Source: Acanthococcus lagerstroemiae
Taxonomy: Eukaryota; Arthropoda; Insecta; Hemiptera; Eriococcidae
Reading direction: 5' to 3'
Length of the DNA: 64,000 bases
Assembly: GCA_031841125.1 (NCBI GenBank)
Contig: CM063110.1
Span: forward strand, 35,293,214 to 35,357,213
The position numbers were made by a program, and so were the translations under genes. The notes under the pieces are model-generated. The model did no database searches. It was not told the origin of the DNA and was given only the letters and a program-made list of their open reading frames with translations. Positions 11,652 through 24,423 of the stretch are shown here, one piece after another; positions within the stretch are counted from its first letter, which is position 1, and every line of letters begins with the position of its first letter.

Positions 11652-12040
11652 CAGGGCCGGCGTAGGCGTATGGGGAAGGGTATCACCCCCATCCGGAAAT
11701 TTTGACAAAATTCTTGAAACTAATATTTCTTTTACACACCGATTTCACATTTTTATTTTTTTTTAAATCCCGAATGAAAAACTTGAAAAAATTTGACTAG
11801 TCGAAAGCCTTTTTATTTTTGCTGGTACGCGCTTATTTGGCAGCTCAGTTGGGAATTTTCAGTTAGGAAGTTGGAAAAATCCAAGAAGTCGAAGCGCCCC
11901 CCCCCGACGGTTCATAAGGTTGGAAAAATGTGACTAAAGTTTCTGTTTGGTAATTCGGCATCTTTTTGAATTTCTATTCGGCAATTCTGCATTTTTATAA
12001 TCCACCGCCTCCCCCTGTAAAATTTCTCAAACCGGCCCTG
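11652..12040. mobile_element. hAT-type MITE
   Basis: The ends are cagggccgg on the left and ccggccctg on the right. The flanks are cacaaagg (11644-11651) and cacaaaga (12041-12048), an 8-bp target duplication with one mismatch, as expected for hAT. The 389-bp interior is non-coding. It contains diverged versions of the 'agtcagttgggaatttt' type unit also seen in the hAT MITEs at 27962 and 46060, and a poly-C run. Confidence 0.8.
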
Positions 12041-12090
12041 CACAAAGATAATTATACCCCGCTAATTACTCGTATTTTTATATTCAAAAT

Positions 12091-12520
12091 ACACCTGACC
12101 TTTCCTATGGGCGACATCATGAGAAGGACTGCTGCGCAGCTGCTCGAGCATTCGCAGCAATTCGCAGCATGCAGGGTCCTGCTTTTTTTGTTTTCATTCG
12201 TTTTACATGTAAATATCCATGAGTGAACATTCATTCTTCTGTGCGAGTCCATAAATATGAAAGAGAGCATTTCTTAATATTGAACGATGATTTAACTCAA
12301 AACTAAATGGCTTTGGATAATAAATAAGCGTCCAAAAGCATTAAGAAATGCTGATCGCTCTCATATTTATGGACTTACAAAAAAGAACGAATGTTCGTCT
12401 ATGGAGTTTTACATGTAAAATGAAGGTAAACAAAAAAAGATGAACTCTGATGGCTACGACTAGCTGGAGCAGCTGCGCAATAGTCCTCCTAATGACGTCA
12501 CCGTGAAAAGGTCTATCACG
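12091..12520. mobile_element. Foldback element with long inverted arms
   Basis: The left arm (about 12091-12283) and right arm (about 12336-12520) are inverted copies with a spacer of about 50 bp. Shared words include gcgcagctgctc, ttttacatgtaaa, gtccataaatatga and gcatttcttaat. The arms are imperfect but match along their whole length. The short open frames here are by-products. A transcript through the element would form a long hairpin. Confidence 0.75.
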
Positions 12521-13407
12521 CACTTCAATGAGAGAAGCTGATAAGGACAAAACAACAGGTCGACTTAAAAAATAGGTTATGTTTTCTGTCACAGCTCACG
12601 TTTACTTCATTCGTCTCTCCTACATGAAACACCCCATCGCAGAGGTATAATTCACATTGTACATTGTTGCCCAACCTCTCTAGAATGCGTTTCCGTTAGA
12701 ACCTGGAAATCGGCTTTTTTCGACTACAAACCGTAATTTTGCTATAGCGCAGAATTACGTTTTCCGACTTAGGTCATGTTTTCAGAGTCCGCATCACATT
12801 TACTAAGTACCTGCGACATATTTAAAATTTACTGTGAAACGTTGAAAATTTTCAAATTCTGTTCACACTATTTAGGTTAACAATGTAACTCATTCTGGCT
12901 ATGTCAAGATATTATGATCAACTCAGCTCAGAAAATGAGGGTGTTGAACTATCCGGTGATGTATAATTTTCAATTAAATAGAAAGGCGAAAGTTATCGGC
13001 TGATAGACGTATAAATTAGAGCATGTATGCCTGTTGGCGTCGCCTAATGGAATGAATCGAAACCGCTTCCTAATAAATCATTCCCATAATGACACTACAA
13101 ATGTCTTCTTTAAACAAACAACGTAGAAACGTCATGGGTAGTTTTAACCCGTAAATTTACATAATTATTCCGTGTCTCGTAACGATTCAATGACCGAATA
13201 CGGACCGTCATTACAATGTGTTGCGTCGGTTGACTTGCAAACTTAGTGCATAGCTTGTTGCAATAATGCCGAAAAATTTTCTCGTTGTTGACGCAATGTT
13301 TTGGGACAAATGTTTTTGAATAGGCAGCTGAGTGCACATTTGTTACGCCCACATTATTCTACCGGGCATTACAAATCCAGAAAGATCGTCTAATGCTCAA
13401 CTCATGC

Positions 13408-13482
13408 TTATTTACGGCGAACAAGTTAGGCAATTTATCGTACATCCCACGATTTATTTACGGCGGGTTAATTAGGCAACTT
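13408..13482 (+). repeat. Imperfect 46-bp-period direct repeat with TTAATTA-type core
   Basis: Two units share ttatttacggcg, followed by a taggcaa word. The second contains gttaattagg. This could be a small duplicated regulatory site or chance. Confidence 0.4.
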
Positions 13483-14169
13483 CTTATACAGTAAATTTCA
13501 AGAAGCGGAATCGTTAATGTTGTAACAGCCTCGACAATCCAAACGAGGAATACGTGCGTAATTATTGAATTCCGCTGCGAGCAGGTAGAAGGGGCGATGT
13601 AGCAGCGTGGAACTCATCTTTTGGCTTTTGAGCTGGTAAAACTAGAGCCTCAAGAAAACACAAGTACACGCATCCGCCACTTTCCATCCAGCTTGACTGA
13701 TGAGTCATTTGGCTGCGCGTATACTTTTAATTCGTCCTGTTCACGATCTGTTCAACTTTTTGAATCAGAAGTTCTTGAAACGATTGTAACCCATCCTACA
13801 TTCATTTTCTGTGGATATTTACGCGTTAACTTATCGTGGATCTGATCATTGGAATTCATTAAGTATCCGTGCTTAAGGAAATCCCGAACTACCCGTACTT
13901 GAGGTTCTTACGTGATAACCTTGAATTTTGGCAAACAGTTCTAGAGCTCTGTGTGTGAATATTATGAAAAATGAAATCATATGTTGAGTTACTTTTTTTT
14001 TTTTTTTTTTGTTCGAAAATATAGCGACATGGTCCACAAAACGAATTTGAACACAACTCGTTTTTCGACTTAGAGGATGTTGTATGCATGTACCCATGTT
14101 TTGTGTGGTGTCTTTAGTAAAACTAGTTGTGGTAAAACATTTCAACCTGAGTGTAGTTATCGCCATTGT

Positions 14170-14256
14170 GAATCTAACTGCGCCCGTGGATGACGAACTG
14201 ACTTCGCGGTACGCTCTGCACAGACGGATTCTGTATCCACGGGCGCGGTAGGATTC
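14170..14256. repeat. GC-rich hairpin
   Basis: The arms at 14170-14191 and 14235-14256 match at 19 of 22 positions, including a perfect 12-bp block gcgcccgtggat, around a 43-nt loop. Its GC content stands out from the surroundings. Function unknown. Confidence 0.5.
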
Positions 14257-16199
14257 GACATGATGTATGGCTACACCTGACGAAGTTCTCTAGTTATGGT
14301 CGTTGTAGAACAATAAATGCGAGGTGCGCTGTGAAAAGGAACCGTATGTCGGAAAAGTGAATTTTGCCCTGCAGCACATGTGTTTCCAAATTGGAAATTT
14401 CAGATTTCAACGGAAACTGCTTCTAAACACACCTGATCACAGTGTACAGCAGAAAGTAATCGTCTAGAACGGGATAATCCAAGTTTATAAATGAATTACG
14501 AGCTACAGCTGGTGTTCGGAAAAGGTACCATAAGTCGCACCGAGCTTGTTTACATTCGTGCGCGCATTATCACTACAGCAATGCGTAATAATTACTATCG
14601 CGGTATCGATAAGTCCATTGTTTTCAAATGTATGACCTTGCAGAACTTCGTCCGGGAACCCGCGCGGACTTATCTCAGTTTTCCTAAACCAACCCTTCAC
14701 TTGTTCTTAATACGGACTGTCATCTTCCAAGTTGTATTCCTTTGCACAAGCATCGACTGCCTTTTAACTTTTCTGGATGTTTTGATAAATGTTCGGAGGA
14801 TATCGTAGCCAAATTTGACACGGATTGGCGCAGTAGACGCCGCGCCGAGACATCGATTTTTTGTGGTTTTTCTGTTTCACAAATTTAAACGCATTTGTTT
14901 TCAAAATTGAGATTTCGTATCCTCAAATGTCTGCTGCTTTTATTTCAGTCTGTATTGAAGCTAGAGACTTAATTTTTTTGTGAAATGCAGATATATTTGT
15001 GTTCTATTAGATTCTACTGCAAACAAGTTCCTCGATGTATGGTACCTGTCCACAAAGCGCCTCGCAAATGTATCTTCGATAAAGCTCGCAGTGTGTTGAA
15101 CGAAACGTTGCATTTAGAAGTTATTTATTTGGGTTCAATAATTAAAAATTGAAACTTACTGGTGATGAGGAGACGGACTGGGTTCTACCGCTAGCGAGTA
15201 GTTCACATTTTTACTCGTTCAAATTTGCTGTTTTACAACTACCCGCACTTACAAAAATGTACACTGGGTGAATTACGATGGTATTTTATAGATGCAGTTT
15301 GTCTGCGACGTATTCGCGTGTGCAAATAAAATTCAAATTAAGACCGCATCAAGTTATTAAAATTGTTTTGCGAGAAGAAGATATGGTATTTTTAACATTT
15401 AGTATTTCCACTCGTAACTTTGCTCACTTGTGCAGCTGTTCAAAACTTCGTGTGCTATATTCAGTCGACACGTGTAGAGTAAGTTTAGTTGTACGCTATT
15501 CTTAAAGAAAATGGTAAAAATTTTATTTGTCAGACTTCAAGTTCGTAAACTTTCTCGCATATTAAAAAGTTTTTGCCGGCTTCAAAAAAGATTTATAAGT
15601 GTATTCTTTTTATGAAGTGATAAAGTTATAATGCTGCGATGATACATCGGAATGACTGGATCAGATACAAAACAGCTATTACTTTTATTGAAAAATGTAT
15701 TATATAGGTATTAACTATCTTAATGATAACTTCAAGGTACTTAGAAATTCAGACATCGATCTTTATCCTGAGTTCTCATGTATCAGTCTCGTGAACGAAT
15801 TCTTCAAAGTTGATAGGCATTTATAGTGCGATGTAGAGAGGTGAGTCTACGTGTGTTCACTGTACATACAAGAGAACAAGACAAGAAATGCAATGCACAT
15901 TCACATTTTCGTATTGAAAGCATTTGTTGTATGGTATTTATCAATCTCAGTTGGAGATATGATTATTTCTCGCCCCTAAAAATGTTTTGACAAGTTTAAA
16001 CTTCTGATAAACTTGGAGACAGTGACTTGGTGAATTAGAATAGTATGGAATACGTATTACAATTTTATTTTATTTTATTTTTTTTGAACTTTGGTGATGA
16101 CATTCAACAGAACATTGCATTTCGGTATAGCTTGTAGAGAAACGGGGGTGTGCAAAATCATGAGTCCAGTGATCTCAGGCTACGATATGTAGATTATTT

Positions 16200-16620
16200 A
16201 AGAAATTGAAAATGATTATAAATTCATATCTAAAGATCATTTTGAAAAGTAAGATATTAGTTTATCCTAAGACAGATCACGATCTTGTAATCTTCCGATC
16301 TTTAAATTCCAATTTTGTTCGATTTCTTAGATATTTTTAATCTCATGTTATTTTGGAGTTCAGATAAAGATCGTGAACGTGTAGATCGTGTATCTAATAA
16401 TCTTATGGTGATCTTAGACCATGATTGTTTGTCTATTTTTAGATTACGATTTCAACAAATTTTTATGATATTTTTGATCTTAGATCGTTTTGAAAATCAG
16501 CTAAAGATCATGATCCAGTAGATCATATATCTAGTGATTTTTAATAATTTTTGGTGATACTAGATCTTGATTTTCTTAATGTTTTTGATATTTATGATAT
16601 TTTAAAGTAATCATATTATC
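16200..16620 (+). repeat. Minisatellite with about 137-bp units
   Basis: At least two diverged units are visible. The segment starting near 16365 (aaagatcgtgaacgtgtag) recurs near 16501 (aaagatcatgatccagtag), followed each time by atctaNtaat and a ggtgatNNtaga word. Upstream sequence may be a third unit. GATC-type words are strongly over-represented. Confidence 0.55.
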
Positions 16621-19600
16621 GTGATTATTCCTATACAGGAATAGTATGTGCAAAATTTCATTAATAAACATGGATGCTTGGGTTTCTTTCTATAGGAGTT
16701 GGATGTTTCTAGAGATTCTCCTCTAAGCTTGATTACAAATTCTTCCCTGCAATACTTGTGGAATATTCTAGACTCACCGATATTCCCCCAGGCAATTTTA
16801 AGACCATAACATTCTCACATATATGTTTGAGATCTTATGCTTTAACACTCTTCCAGACTAGTTTAAGGTTTTTCAACACCTTAGTAGGACTTTGTGGGAC
16901 CCTTCCAAGGTTGTTTAGGATTTTGAAAGATTCCAGTTTGCTTTTGGAATCACCAAGGAACTCTTAATGTTGTTTCAGATATACTCAAAACTTACTTTGA
17001 TTGCTTGAGATTTTGTGCGGCTCCTTCGGTTGGGTTGTATTTCACAAAGCTTCAGTATACAAAAACACCACAAGTGAGACTTATGACAGAAAGATGTCTC
17101 TGTTTTCAACCAATCAAGAGGCACCTCTTGGAGGGGCAAAGCTGACAAAATTTGTCACAAACATTATGTGATCTAATTTTGTGTCTAAAATGTTGATTTC
17201 CGTCAGTTGAGAAAACTCTTAGGCCTCTTCAAGTTCCTCCAAATTTGTTCAATGCTTCACTCCAGAATAAAAGATTTTAGGAAGAAGTACACCTCGAGAA
17301 AACGTGTTTATTGTGCAAGATGGACCTAAACATGCATTTGTAAACTTCAGTATTCTCTGAAACTTAGCTTTGAAACGTTGTTTGGGTATATCATTAGCAG
17401 AGCGAAAAACTTACATTAGCTTACAGGCGGTAGAACAGTAGACCTACCCCTAGTTGTATAATAGGTACTTTTTAAGATTTCTTTGGGACTCTCTCAAATA
17501 TGGCTTAGACTTTTAAAAACTCCTCCTAATGTACTTAAAATAATTAAAATTCTAAATATCCTTGTACACTAAAACTGTTATTCAAATGTGTCTCAGACTC
17601 ACTTTGAACCAGTCTATGTTTGTTTGAGACATTTTTACAATCTTCTGTACTTGTTCAAAACTCTTCAAATGTGTGTGTGTGTGGGGAGGGGGCTCTGATC
17701 AAAATTCAAAGTATTTTCTTTTTGTACTATCCTGATGTAGACGAAATTAGCCCAGAATAAAACAAAATCTCGCTTGCAGTGCTCCTGAGTTTACGAGGCA
17801 AACTTATAGAATACTGAATAGCATTAGGAATCTAGTGAAGCAATTTGCATTAGGAGGGAAAGGCAAACGAATTTTGTAATCTCAAAGTAAATCTTGAGAT
17901 ATTTTCGACCTTTTGAGCCGTAAAAATAGGCGGAAATGGGTGTACTTCGTACATTTGAGGTAGGATTTTCTTTATTCGAACGGTATTTTCCTAATTTTTC
18001 TACTGGCCAACGTAATGGGAGGGGGGGGGGGGTTCCTTCGCTTACATCGCTGTGCTCTTAAATGGAGTTATGTGTATTCAAGTAATTAATTCGCCTAGCT
18101 CGCGAATTTCTTATTAGAGTTGAGGATTTACACACACAAGAGATATCTTGCTTACAAAAAAGTGCACCAAATTATGTACTGCATTCTACATACCTTTACA
18201 AACAATAATGTTGAGTAAATAATACAGTGATTGGCAAACTATATTTTCGTTAAGGGACAAGTCATTTTTAATTTTAGATCGATGAGGGAAATAGAAGGGA
18301 AGCGTGCTTATTTCTGAAATATTTCGAATGGCCGGCCCTACATTCGTTTTTCCATAGCTAATAGAGAAAAGAATTGAATTCAGCGACAATGTTACAGTGG
18401 GCATAGTTCCATTTTTTTTAAAGAGAAAGGGCAGTTGCCTCCTCGCCTCTCTCAGGATTGCTACCCGTGCAGTGATATATCGATGGAGAATGCTCTTTAG
18501 AAAGTATAAAGATAGAAAGAAAGGGAGAAAAACGTAATCACTGGATTTTCTCTGATTTTCTGCTCTTGCAAGCAACTTCTCTAATTACCATATCACATTT
18601 CCACGTAAACAACACACATCTAGTACCAGTGCATTCGAATAACTGATGGAGCAAAATGAGAAATTTTCGTATAATATTAACACCCCTTTAACTGATATGA
18701 ACTTGACTGATGAATTGATGGAGAATGGGAATAACTCGACCAGCAATTTTGAAGTAAATACACTTGCTTCGAAAATTACCATCCATATAGATAATATTTC
18801 TCTGGAGAAATATTGACTGAGCTTCAAACTCTCTAATCTTTAAAAAATAATAAGACTCTCTGTCATTAAAGTTTGGAAAAGATATGCAGTTTGCGAGATA
18901 AATACGTCTCACTTCATTTACCTTAAGTGCCTTTGGCTTCATGACCCAACTAATTAATTTAGCTTGTCTTTGAACTTGGCTCATATTAAAGTTATAAAAG
19001 TCCATCATAAGAATTTCAGATCTCTGGGTTAACTACAGCTGGTTAGAGTGTTCTACAAACCAATTTCCTCCAAAGATAACATTTTGGCGCTCCTAGTACC
19101 TCTTAATAATTTAATTAGGTCCACTTTCTAGATTGGTCTTCATGTGGCTATTTCAAATAACACACTTAAGTTTCAACATCTTAACTCAATTACTACTCTC
19201 GGATCAATATAAAAAAATAAAATACATATCGCCACCATTACATAGGACAACGTTTGTTTGTTGAAAAAAAAAGACATATCTTAGTCCAACATCAGGTGAC
19301 AATCCTCGTTGACAAAAGCTTACTTTCGCTTTCAAATTTTTGACAGTTTTGATATGTATACTGTGGGAGAATCACATGAATACTCGTATGTAAAGCGCAT
19401 TATCAGTATCTCCAGACCAGGTGCTGGAATTCTTCGATGAAGGTAGATTTCATGGTGTCGACTCCTAAAAAGCGTAAAGAAATTCTTGGATTCGAGCGGA
19501 GAGAGCAAAATGTTTTCAATTTTCGGAGAATTTATTTTGCATAGCCATGGGAGGATTGTCCCCAAATCTACCCCCTACTATCGGCTACTATGTACTCCGT

Positions 19601-22258
19601 TCAATCGCTGTCATAAATACAGACAGGATTCAGTTTAAATCTCCCTAATCGTATTCCCGGTTCAAAAGGCCAGTCTTTCAGCTGCTTAAATAGTTGGTTT
19701 GCCCCCCGAAGATCGACATTTCGGAGAGGTGACAGACTGCAGCCCAAAACTAGTTACTTTGTAGCTTCGGGGCGGGTCAGTTCATGCCGAGCTATATTTT
19801 CGGCGCGTTAAACACATCGGTCACGTTTCAAGCTAAAAAAAAATAATAATTCGTGACGATCGAACGATAACCGCGAAAGCGTATAATAAACAATGACAAA
19901 TGACGGAATATTTTACCGTAGGAAGGTTTTCAAATTGCCATTTAATAGGACCTTAACTGATTGCATACCGTAAACAATGTCTCTCGCCGGCATTCGTAAC
20001 TGATTTATCAACGTCGCGTGAAGACTCCATTCTATTTGTATTACCCACACCATTAAGGTACTTCAGCATAAGAACACGATAAAAAAAAAGTTCGACTACT
20101 GATTTTTAATACATGGAATTTTTGGTCAAACAAAGGCGACCTAATCGATGTGTTCAATGTTGAAGTGATGGCTGCTCGGATAAAACATTTGCAATAGTGA
20201 ACACGACGAATGAGCTCGGTCCATTAATCAAATTACCGAAATTTGGAGAACTTTTATCTTGTATTGAGAAATGTAGTTAGCAAACACTTTTAAAAACTAG
20301 TCAAGAATTCACGAGTGTAGCGGATTTGCTAGATCGAACTAGCGCACAAGTCCAATTAATATCTACGTATCAACTATTTGATCATTTGAACAGCCCGTTC
20401 TCGAGTAGAATTTTATACACTTTTTCCTTCCTTTTTTCGTACCTACGCGTTTCCTACGGGTTGAGTTATTTGTATCTGCCGCGTGGATATTCTCCAAACA
20501 CCTATCTCAAAACAATTTACTGAATTCGGAAATCGACAAGAAATGAAACTTTTCGAAGTATCGGGAAGCGATAAACCTGGAAAAATAAAGAAGACGATGG
20601 TAAACTTGTACTATGCTCGAAATTTTTTTTCTCCAACGGTTGAACTAAAACCATGCCTGCTTCATCGCATCTTTACGGTTCCGCACAGTTGAATTCATTT
20701 TCTCATGCCCATTAGATCCATACACACGTAATTACTATCGCACTTTTTTTTAATGCTTTCGCGGATACTTTTGAGAAGGGTAGGAGAGGAGGATAAACGG
20801 AAATGTCTTGGTAACAAGTTCCAGTGGGTGCTGAAATTATTGTCGTAGGTCCGTATTAACGTAATAAAATACCCACAAAATCCCAAGGAAGCTGGACTTG
20901 TGGAGACTGGTTCAGAACTGTTGTTGTGTTTTGAGAAAACTAGGACACTCGTTTAGTGATCGAGTCGAGTAATTAATTGATTCAGTGGATGAGAGTAGTG
21001 TAAAAAGCACTGACGCCGGAACTGATCGTAGGGGGGCTTCTTTCCATTCGTGATGCTGTGGGTTTTAGTATCATTCTACCTCCCCTTCCATTTTCAACAA
21101 AGGAAATGGTAAGAATGAGAGGTATGACCAGGCAAATATGCTGAACGCCAATTTCCCTTCTACCCGGAGAAAGAGTTGTAGCTTATTTTCTTAAAAAAAA
21201 ATTAAATTGTCATAATTGAGGCGGGTGATAGGCAAAAGAGTACTCTTTAATTCATGTACCAATTTTTGGCTACATTTAAATAAAATTAGTTTTAAAATAA
21301 ATCGATGAGAACCAAAAGGTGGTCAAGTCCAAAATTAGCAGTTTTGAGTTAGCGACGGAAACTGAGGCTTTAAGATATAGCAGATCGACTGGTGTAGTTG
21401 AAATTTCGATCACGCACGCGTTGGGAAATGGTTTCTGGCTACGTCGCACCCGAAAATTTCATTGTTTTGTATAAAAAACGAAGACGAATTTCGAAAAGTT
21501 TCATTTTTCAGCTCATAATTTATTATTTTTGACTCAAAATTTAGTGATTTTCAAAGAAAAGATTTTTGGCGCTGCACATTCCCCCCCCCCCTCAGTTTCA
21601 GCGAATTTGTTATATGAAAATGGGACGAAGTCTAAAATGATCTACTATAGCGTAGGAAGAAGTCCCATACAATTTCTAACCGTAATATTCACGTTCGGTC
21701 ACCACTGAGATCCAAAAGAGGCAAGTTCAAAAACTTTAAGGAGCTGTATGTGACATATTCTTGAACTTTTTTTTTTCGCAATACCCTTGAAAATCGTATT
21801 TTATGGTCACCTTTCACTGCCTTAAACCATGTTTCTGACAAATATTTGGTTTTTGTATAATCAGTTTTTTGCTCCTCCTGAAAAGTGTGAAAAGTGGACT
21901 TAATCCAGTTTGGTTCTCATCAGTTCAAATACGAGTAAAAGCTTACTGCATGTTGGAAGACACTCTTCAAGTGGATCCCATCGATTGCAGTCATTGCAAT
22001 CATTCATGTGTTCTTACTGACATCCCAACTTTCTCTCTCCTTTTTTTTTTTTTTTTTTTCTATTTTAATATTTACTAAATTTTGTCTTCATCTTGAAAAG
22101 GTGTAAGCTCAAGGCAGGTTTAGTTGGTAATGCTTCAGTCTGTTGAGTTAAATCAGAAAATCCTGATACAAAGTCAAGTCACGTTAAGGGTTAGTTATGT
22201 TTTATCCCGTGTAACGTTCAGAGTTTTCGTACGTTCAGTTTATTTTATTCGTGATGAG
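16621..22258. other. No gene recognised
   Basis: About 5.6 kb without a recognisable gene. It holds a short GT run near 17657-17674, a poly-G run at 18020-18032, and open frames of 106-129 codons at 18186-18575 and 18688-19008 (minus) that match nothing I know. Around 19.8-20.1 kb the composition is less AT-biased. Confidence 0.35.
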
Positions 22259-23239
22259 CAGGGCCCGGATTTTTTGGCGCTAAAAACTCAAAAAAGTCTC
22301 TGACAAGACCTAAATAGCCCATAAAAAATCACTATAAAAATACAAATTCTGATAAAAGAAGCACAATAGTCTCAAAAAGTCCTTGTAAAACTATAGTTTT
22401 ATGAGTATCACGTATCAGATTAAAGATCTTGGAAAAATAAACATAATTTTTGTATTTCTATTTCTCCCAAACTATGTACAATTTAACAATTTTGAATCAA
22501 AATACTTTATTGTAACAAATACAGGGTGTCTATGGTGCTGAAAAGTCCTTTAAATCCTTCAAGTCCTGAATTTTAAAAGTAGGTCCTAAAAGTCCTAAAA
22601 AGTGCTGAAATTTAAAAAACAATTGATAAGTCCTTCATTTTTGTTAGTACATATTTTTAATACCACGCCCCTCAAAAATCAACGTTCATTTCAAAAGGTT
22701 AGAATTTTCAATAATTTATTATTATTATCCAACACAATGAATGGGAATGTTTATTATTCACAAAGATGGGGAAAATGGAGGAGTAAAAAGTAGGGAGGGG
22801 TAAAGGGGATAAAACAATTTGGAAACAAACAAAAAGATTCGCATACTCGGGGAAAAGATGGAAAATATGCCGGCTACAGTCCTGTAAAGGGTCCTGAAAA
22901 AGTACTTCATTTGTACTTTCCAATTTCTGTAGACATCCTGAAATAAAAAGGTTGTTACGATTTAAAAATTTTTGTTTTCAGGTAAAATGGATTTTGAAAA
23001 AGTTCCCCCCCCCCCTCAAAAAATCAAAATTTGAAATTTTTTCTCAAAAAGTTGAAAAATTAACAAAATAATGTCAGTATTAAGCGAAAATATCATTTTT
23101 AAGGGAAAATAGTCTAAAAAAGACAGTATCAAAGTTAGCTCACTGGTTTCAAAATTTTCTGATTCGTCCAGAAAATCTCAATACACCGAACAGGCTAGGT
23201 TAGAAAAAAAAAAGTTTTTGCTTAAAAATCCGGGCCCTG
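22259..23239. mobile_element. hAT-type non-autonomous element containing a second element
   Basis: The perfect 16-bp inverted ends are cagggcccggattttt and its reverse complement. The flanks are gtgatgag (22251-22258) and gtgattaa (23240-23247), a decayed 8-bp target duplication. The interior is non-coding and AT-rich. Another inverted-repeat element lies within it at 22522-22940. Confidence 0.8.
22522..22940. mobile_element. hAT-type MITE nested in 22259-23239
   Basis: The left end reads cagggtgtctatgg. The right end, reverse complemented, reads caggatgtctacag. The CAGGGTGTCTAC-type end and internal 'aaaagtcctt' words are common in hAT MITEs. Flanking 8-mers are AT-rich and match only partly, so the duplication is uncertain. 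Confidence 0.65.
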
Positions 23240-23596
23240 GTGATTAATGAATTCGGACTTGGAACATTCAATTTGATTAACTCGGCTTCAATCAAAACGA
23301 TCAGAAACAAGAGTTGAAAGATTAATCGTCTAGTTAATTGATTAACTGACGAGGAAGCTCATTTCAAGCGCAAATGGGAAGAACAAGCGATCCTTTCACC
23401 GGGAATGTCTGTGAATGAACAACTTATAGACACCTTTTTTAAGGTGTTTGGTACGTTGATTACTCCTCTCAACTCTTCCTCAATGTTTTTCCCTCAGATA
23501 AGTAAGTAAATGAGTGATGCGTGAGTAATGGATGATTTTTCTTCAAATTATGTTTTGATAATTTCTCACTTATTATCAGGTTTTCTGGAGGAAGGG

Positions 23597-24423
23597 GGCG
23601 TCCGAGTTGAGTCCCGCGTGGGGCCCTTGTTAAAATTCATATCCGAGTCAAGTCCCAGGCTGGCGGCCCTACGTAATATTTATGTCCGAGTTGAGTCCGG
23701 GTCTAACTCAAATCTTCCTTCTCACTTTCACAGACTCAGGACTGTCGACGCAAAGTCGATGTGATTAAAAATGTGAATCGTACAGAGAGGGAACCGAGCA
23801 TCTGACAGCACATGGTTGTCGAGCATGTAGTCCGTGAACTTTGTTACTCGCTCATCGTCGGGTAGAATTGGCATCAGGTCATCGGTGAAACAGTCGGCCA
23901 CCTCGTCAGGGCGTAAAAACGGTAAACCAAAAAACAATATGAGGAAAGAGTCTATTTCACGGTTCGCATCTTTGTAGTCATCCGTCTGTGAATGCGTGTG
24001 AATATGACGCCACCAATTCTGAGCGAGGTGGAAACGACACCCTTTCAATGAGACTGGGGCCAGACTTGACGTAGAGCGTCATGTATGCCCTCGTCAAAGT
24101 CTACGTACACCTCAGTAGGTTCGAAGTGCAGGTCCAAGTCGCTCACTTGAGCTACTACGTATCGGAAGACTCTTTCATAAATACACTTCGTTTTATTCGG
24201 TAATGAACAGAAAACGAGCGGTAGGTAATTGTTATTTCGGTATTCGTGTATGATGGATAACTGTTGAAACAAGGTGGGAACACTTTTAAAACTGCTGTCA
24301 GCGTAAGCACGAGAGGGACTCAACTCGGACTGGACTTATTCAGAGGACGCACGCAAGCCTGGAACTCAACTCGGACGTGAGTACAATGAAGGCCGCAAGC
24401 CCGGGACTTAACTTGGATACGCC
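23597..24423 (-). mobile_element. MULE remnant with inverted arrays of a 14-bp motif as ends
   Basis: The left end carries three direct copies of tccgagttgagtcc-like motif (23601-23614, 23642-23655, 23685-23698). The right end carries three inverted copies (24316-24329, 24362-24375, 24404-24417). Spacing is 41-46 bp. A Mutator-like transposase fragment fills the interior on the minus strand. The outer boundary is estimated from the inverted pair ggcg...cgcc. No clear target duplication was found. Confidence 0.7.
23728..24323 (-). pseudogene. Mutator-like (MULE) transposase fragment
   Basis: Two overlapping minus-strand frames (24323-24045 and 24048-23728) read as one protein broken by a frameshift near 24045-24060. 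The first frame contains YADSSFKSVP, the first catalytic Asp region of MULE transposases (usually ADGTF), then LPLVFCSLPNKTK and VYVDFDEGIHDA, the second Asp. The second frame starts with GCRFHLAQN, the C-x2-H motif, followed by LPFLRPDEVADCF. The N-terminal DNA-binding part and the rest of the C-terminus are missing, and the fragment abuts the motif array at its start. It is dead. Confidence 0.8.

Larger units (their letters stand above)
12521..16190. other. Intergenic DNA with small repeats
   Basis: No gene was recognised in about 3.7 kb. Notable small structures are an imperfect direct repeat at 13408-13482 and a hairpin at 14170-14256. Frames of up to 105 codons (14491-14808) are unrecognised. 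The base composition around 13.0-13.6 and 14.1-14.8 kb is less AT-biased than the surroundings. Confidence 0.4.

Noticed and set aside
11264..11692. 142-codon minus-strand open frame
   Set aside because: No recognisable motif. It runs into an hAT MITE, has a composition expected from AT-rich DNA, and shows no splice or homology support.
18186..19008. Minus-strand frames of 129 and 106 codons
   Set aside because: No family signature was visible, and a third overlapping frame exists in the same place. Left as unrecognised.
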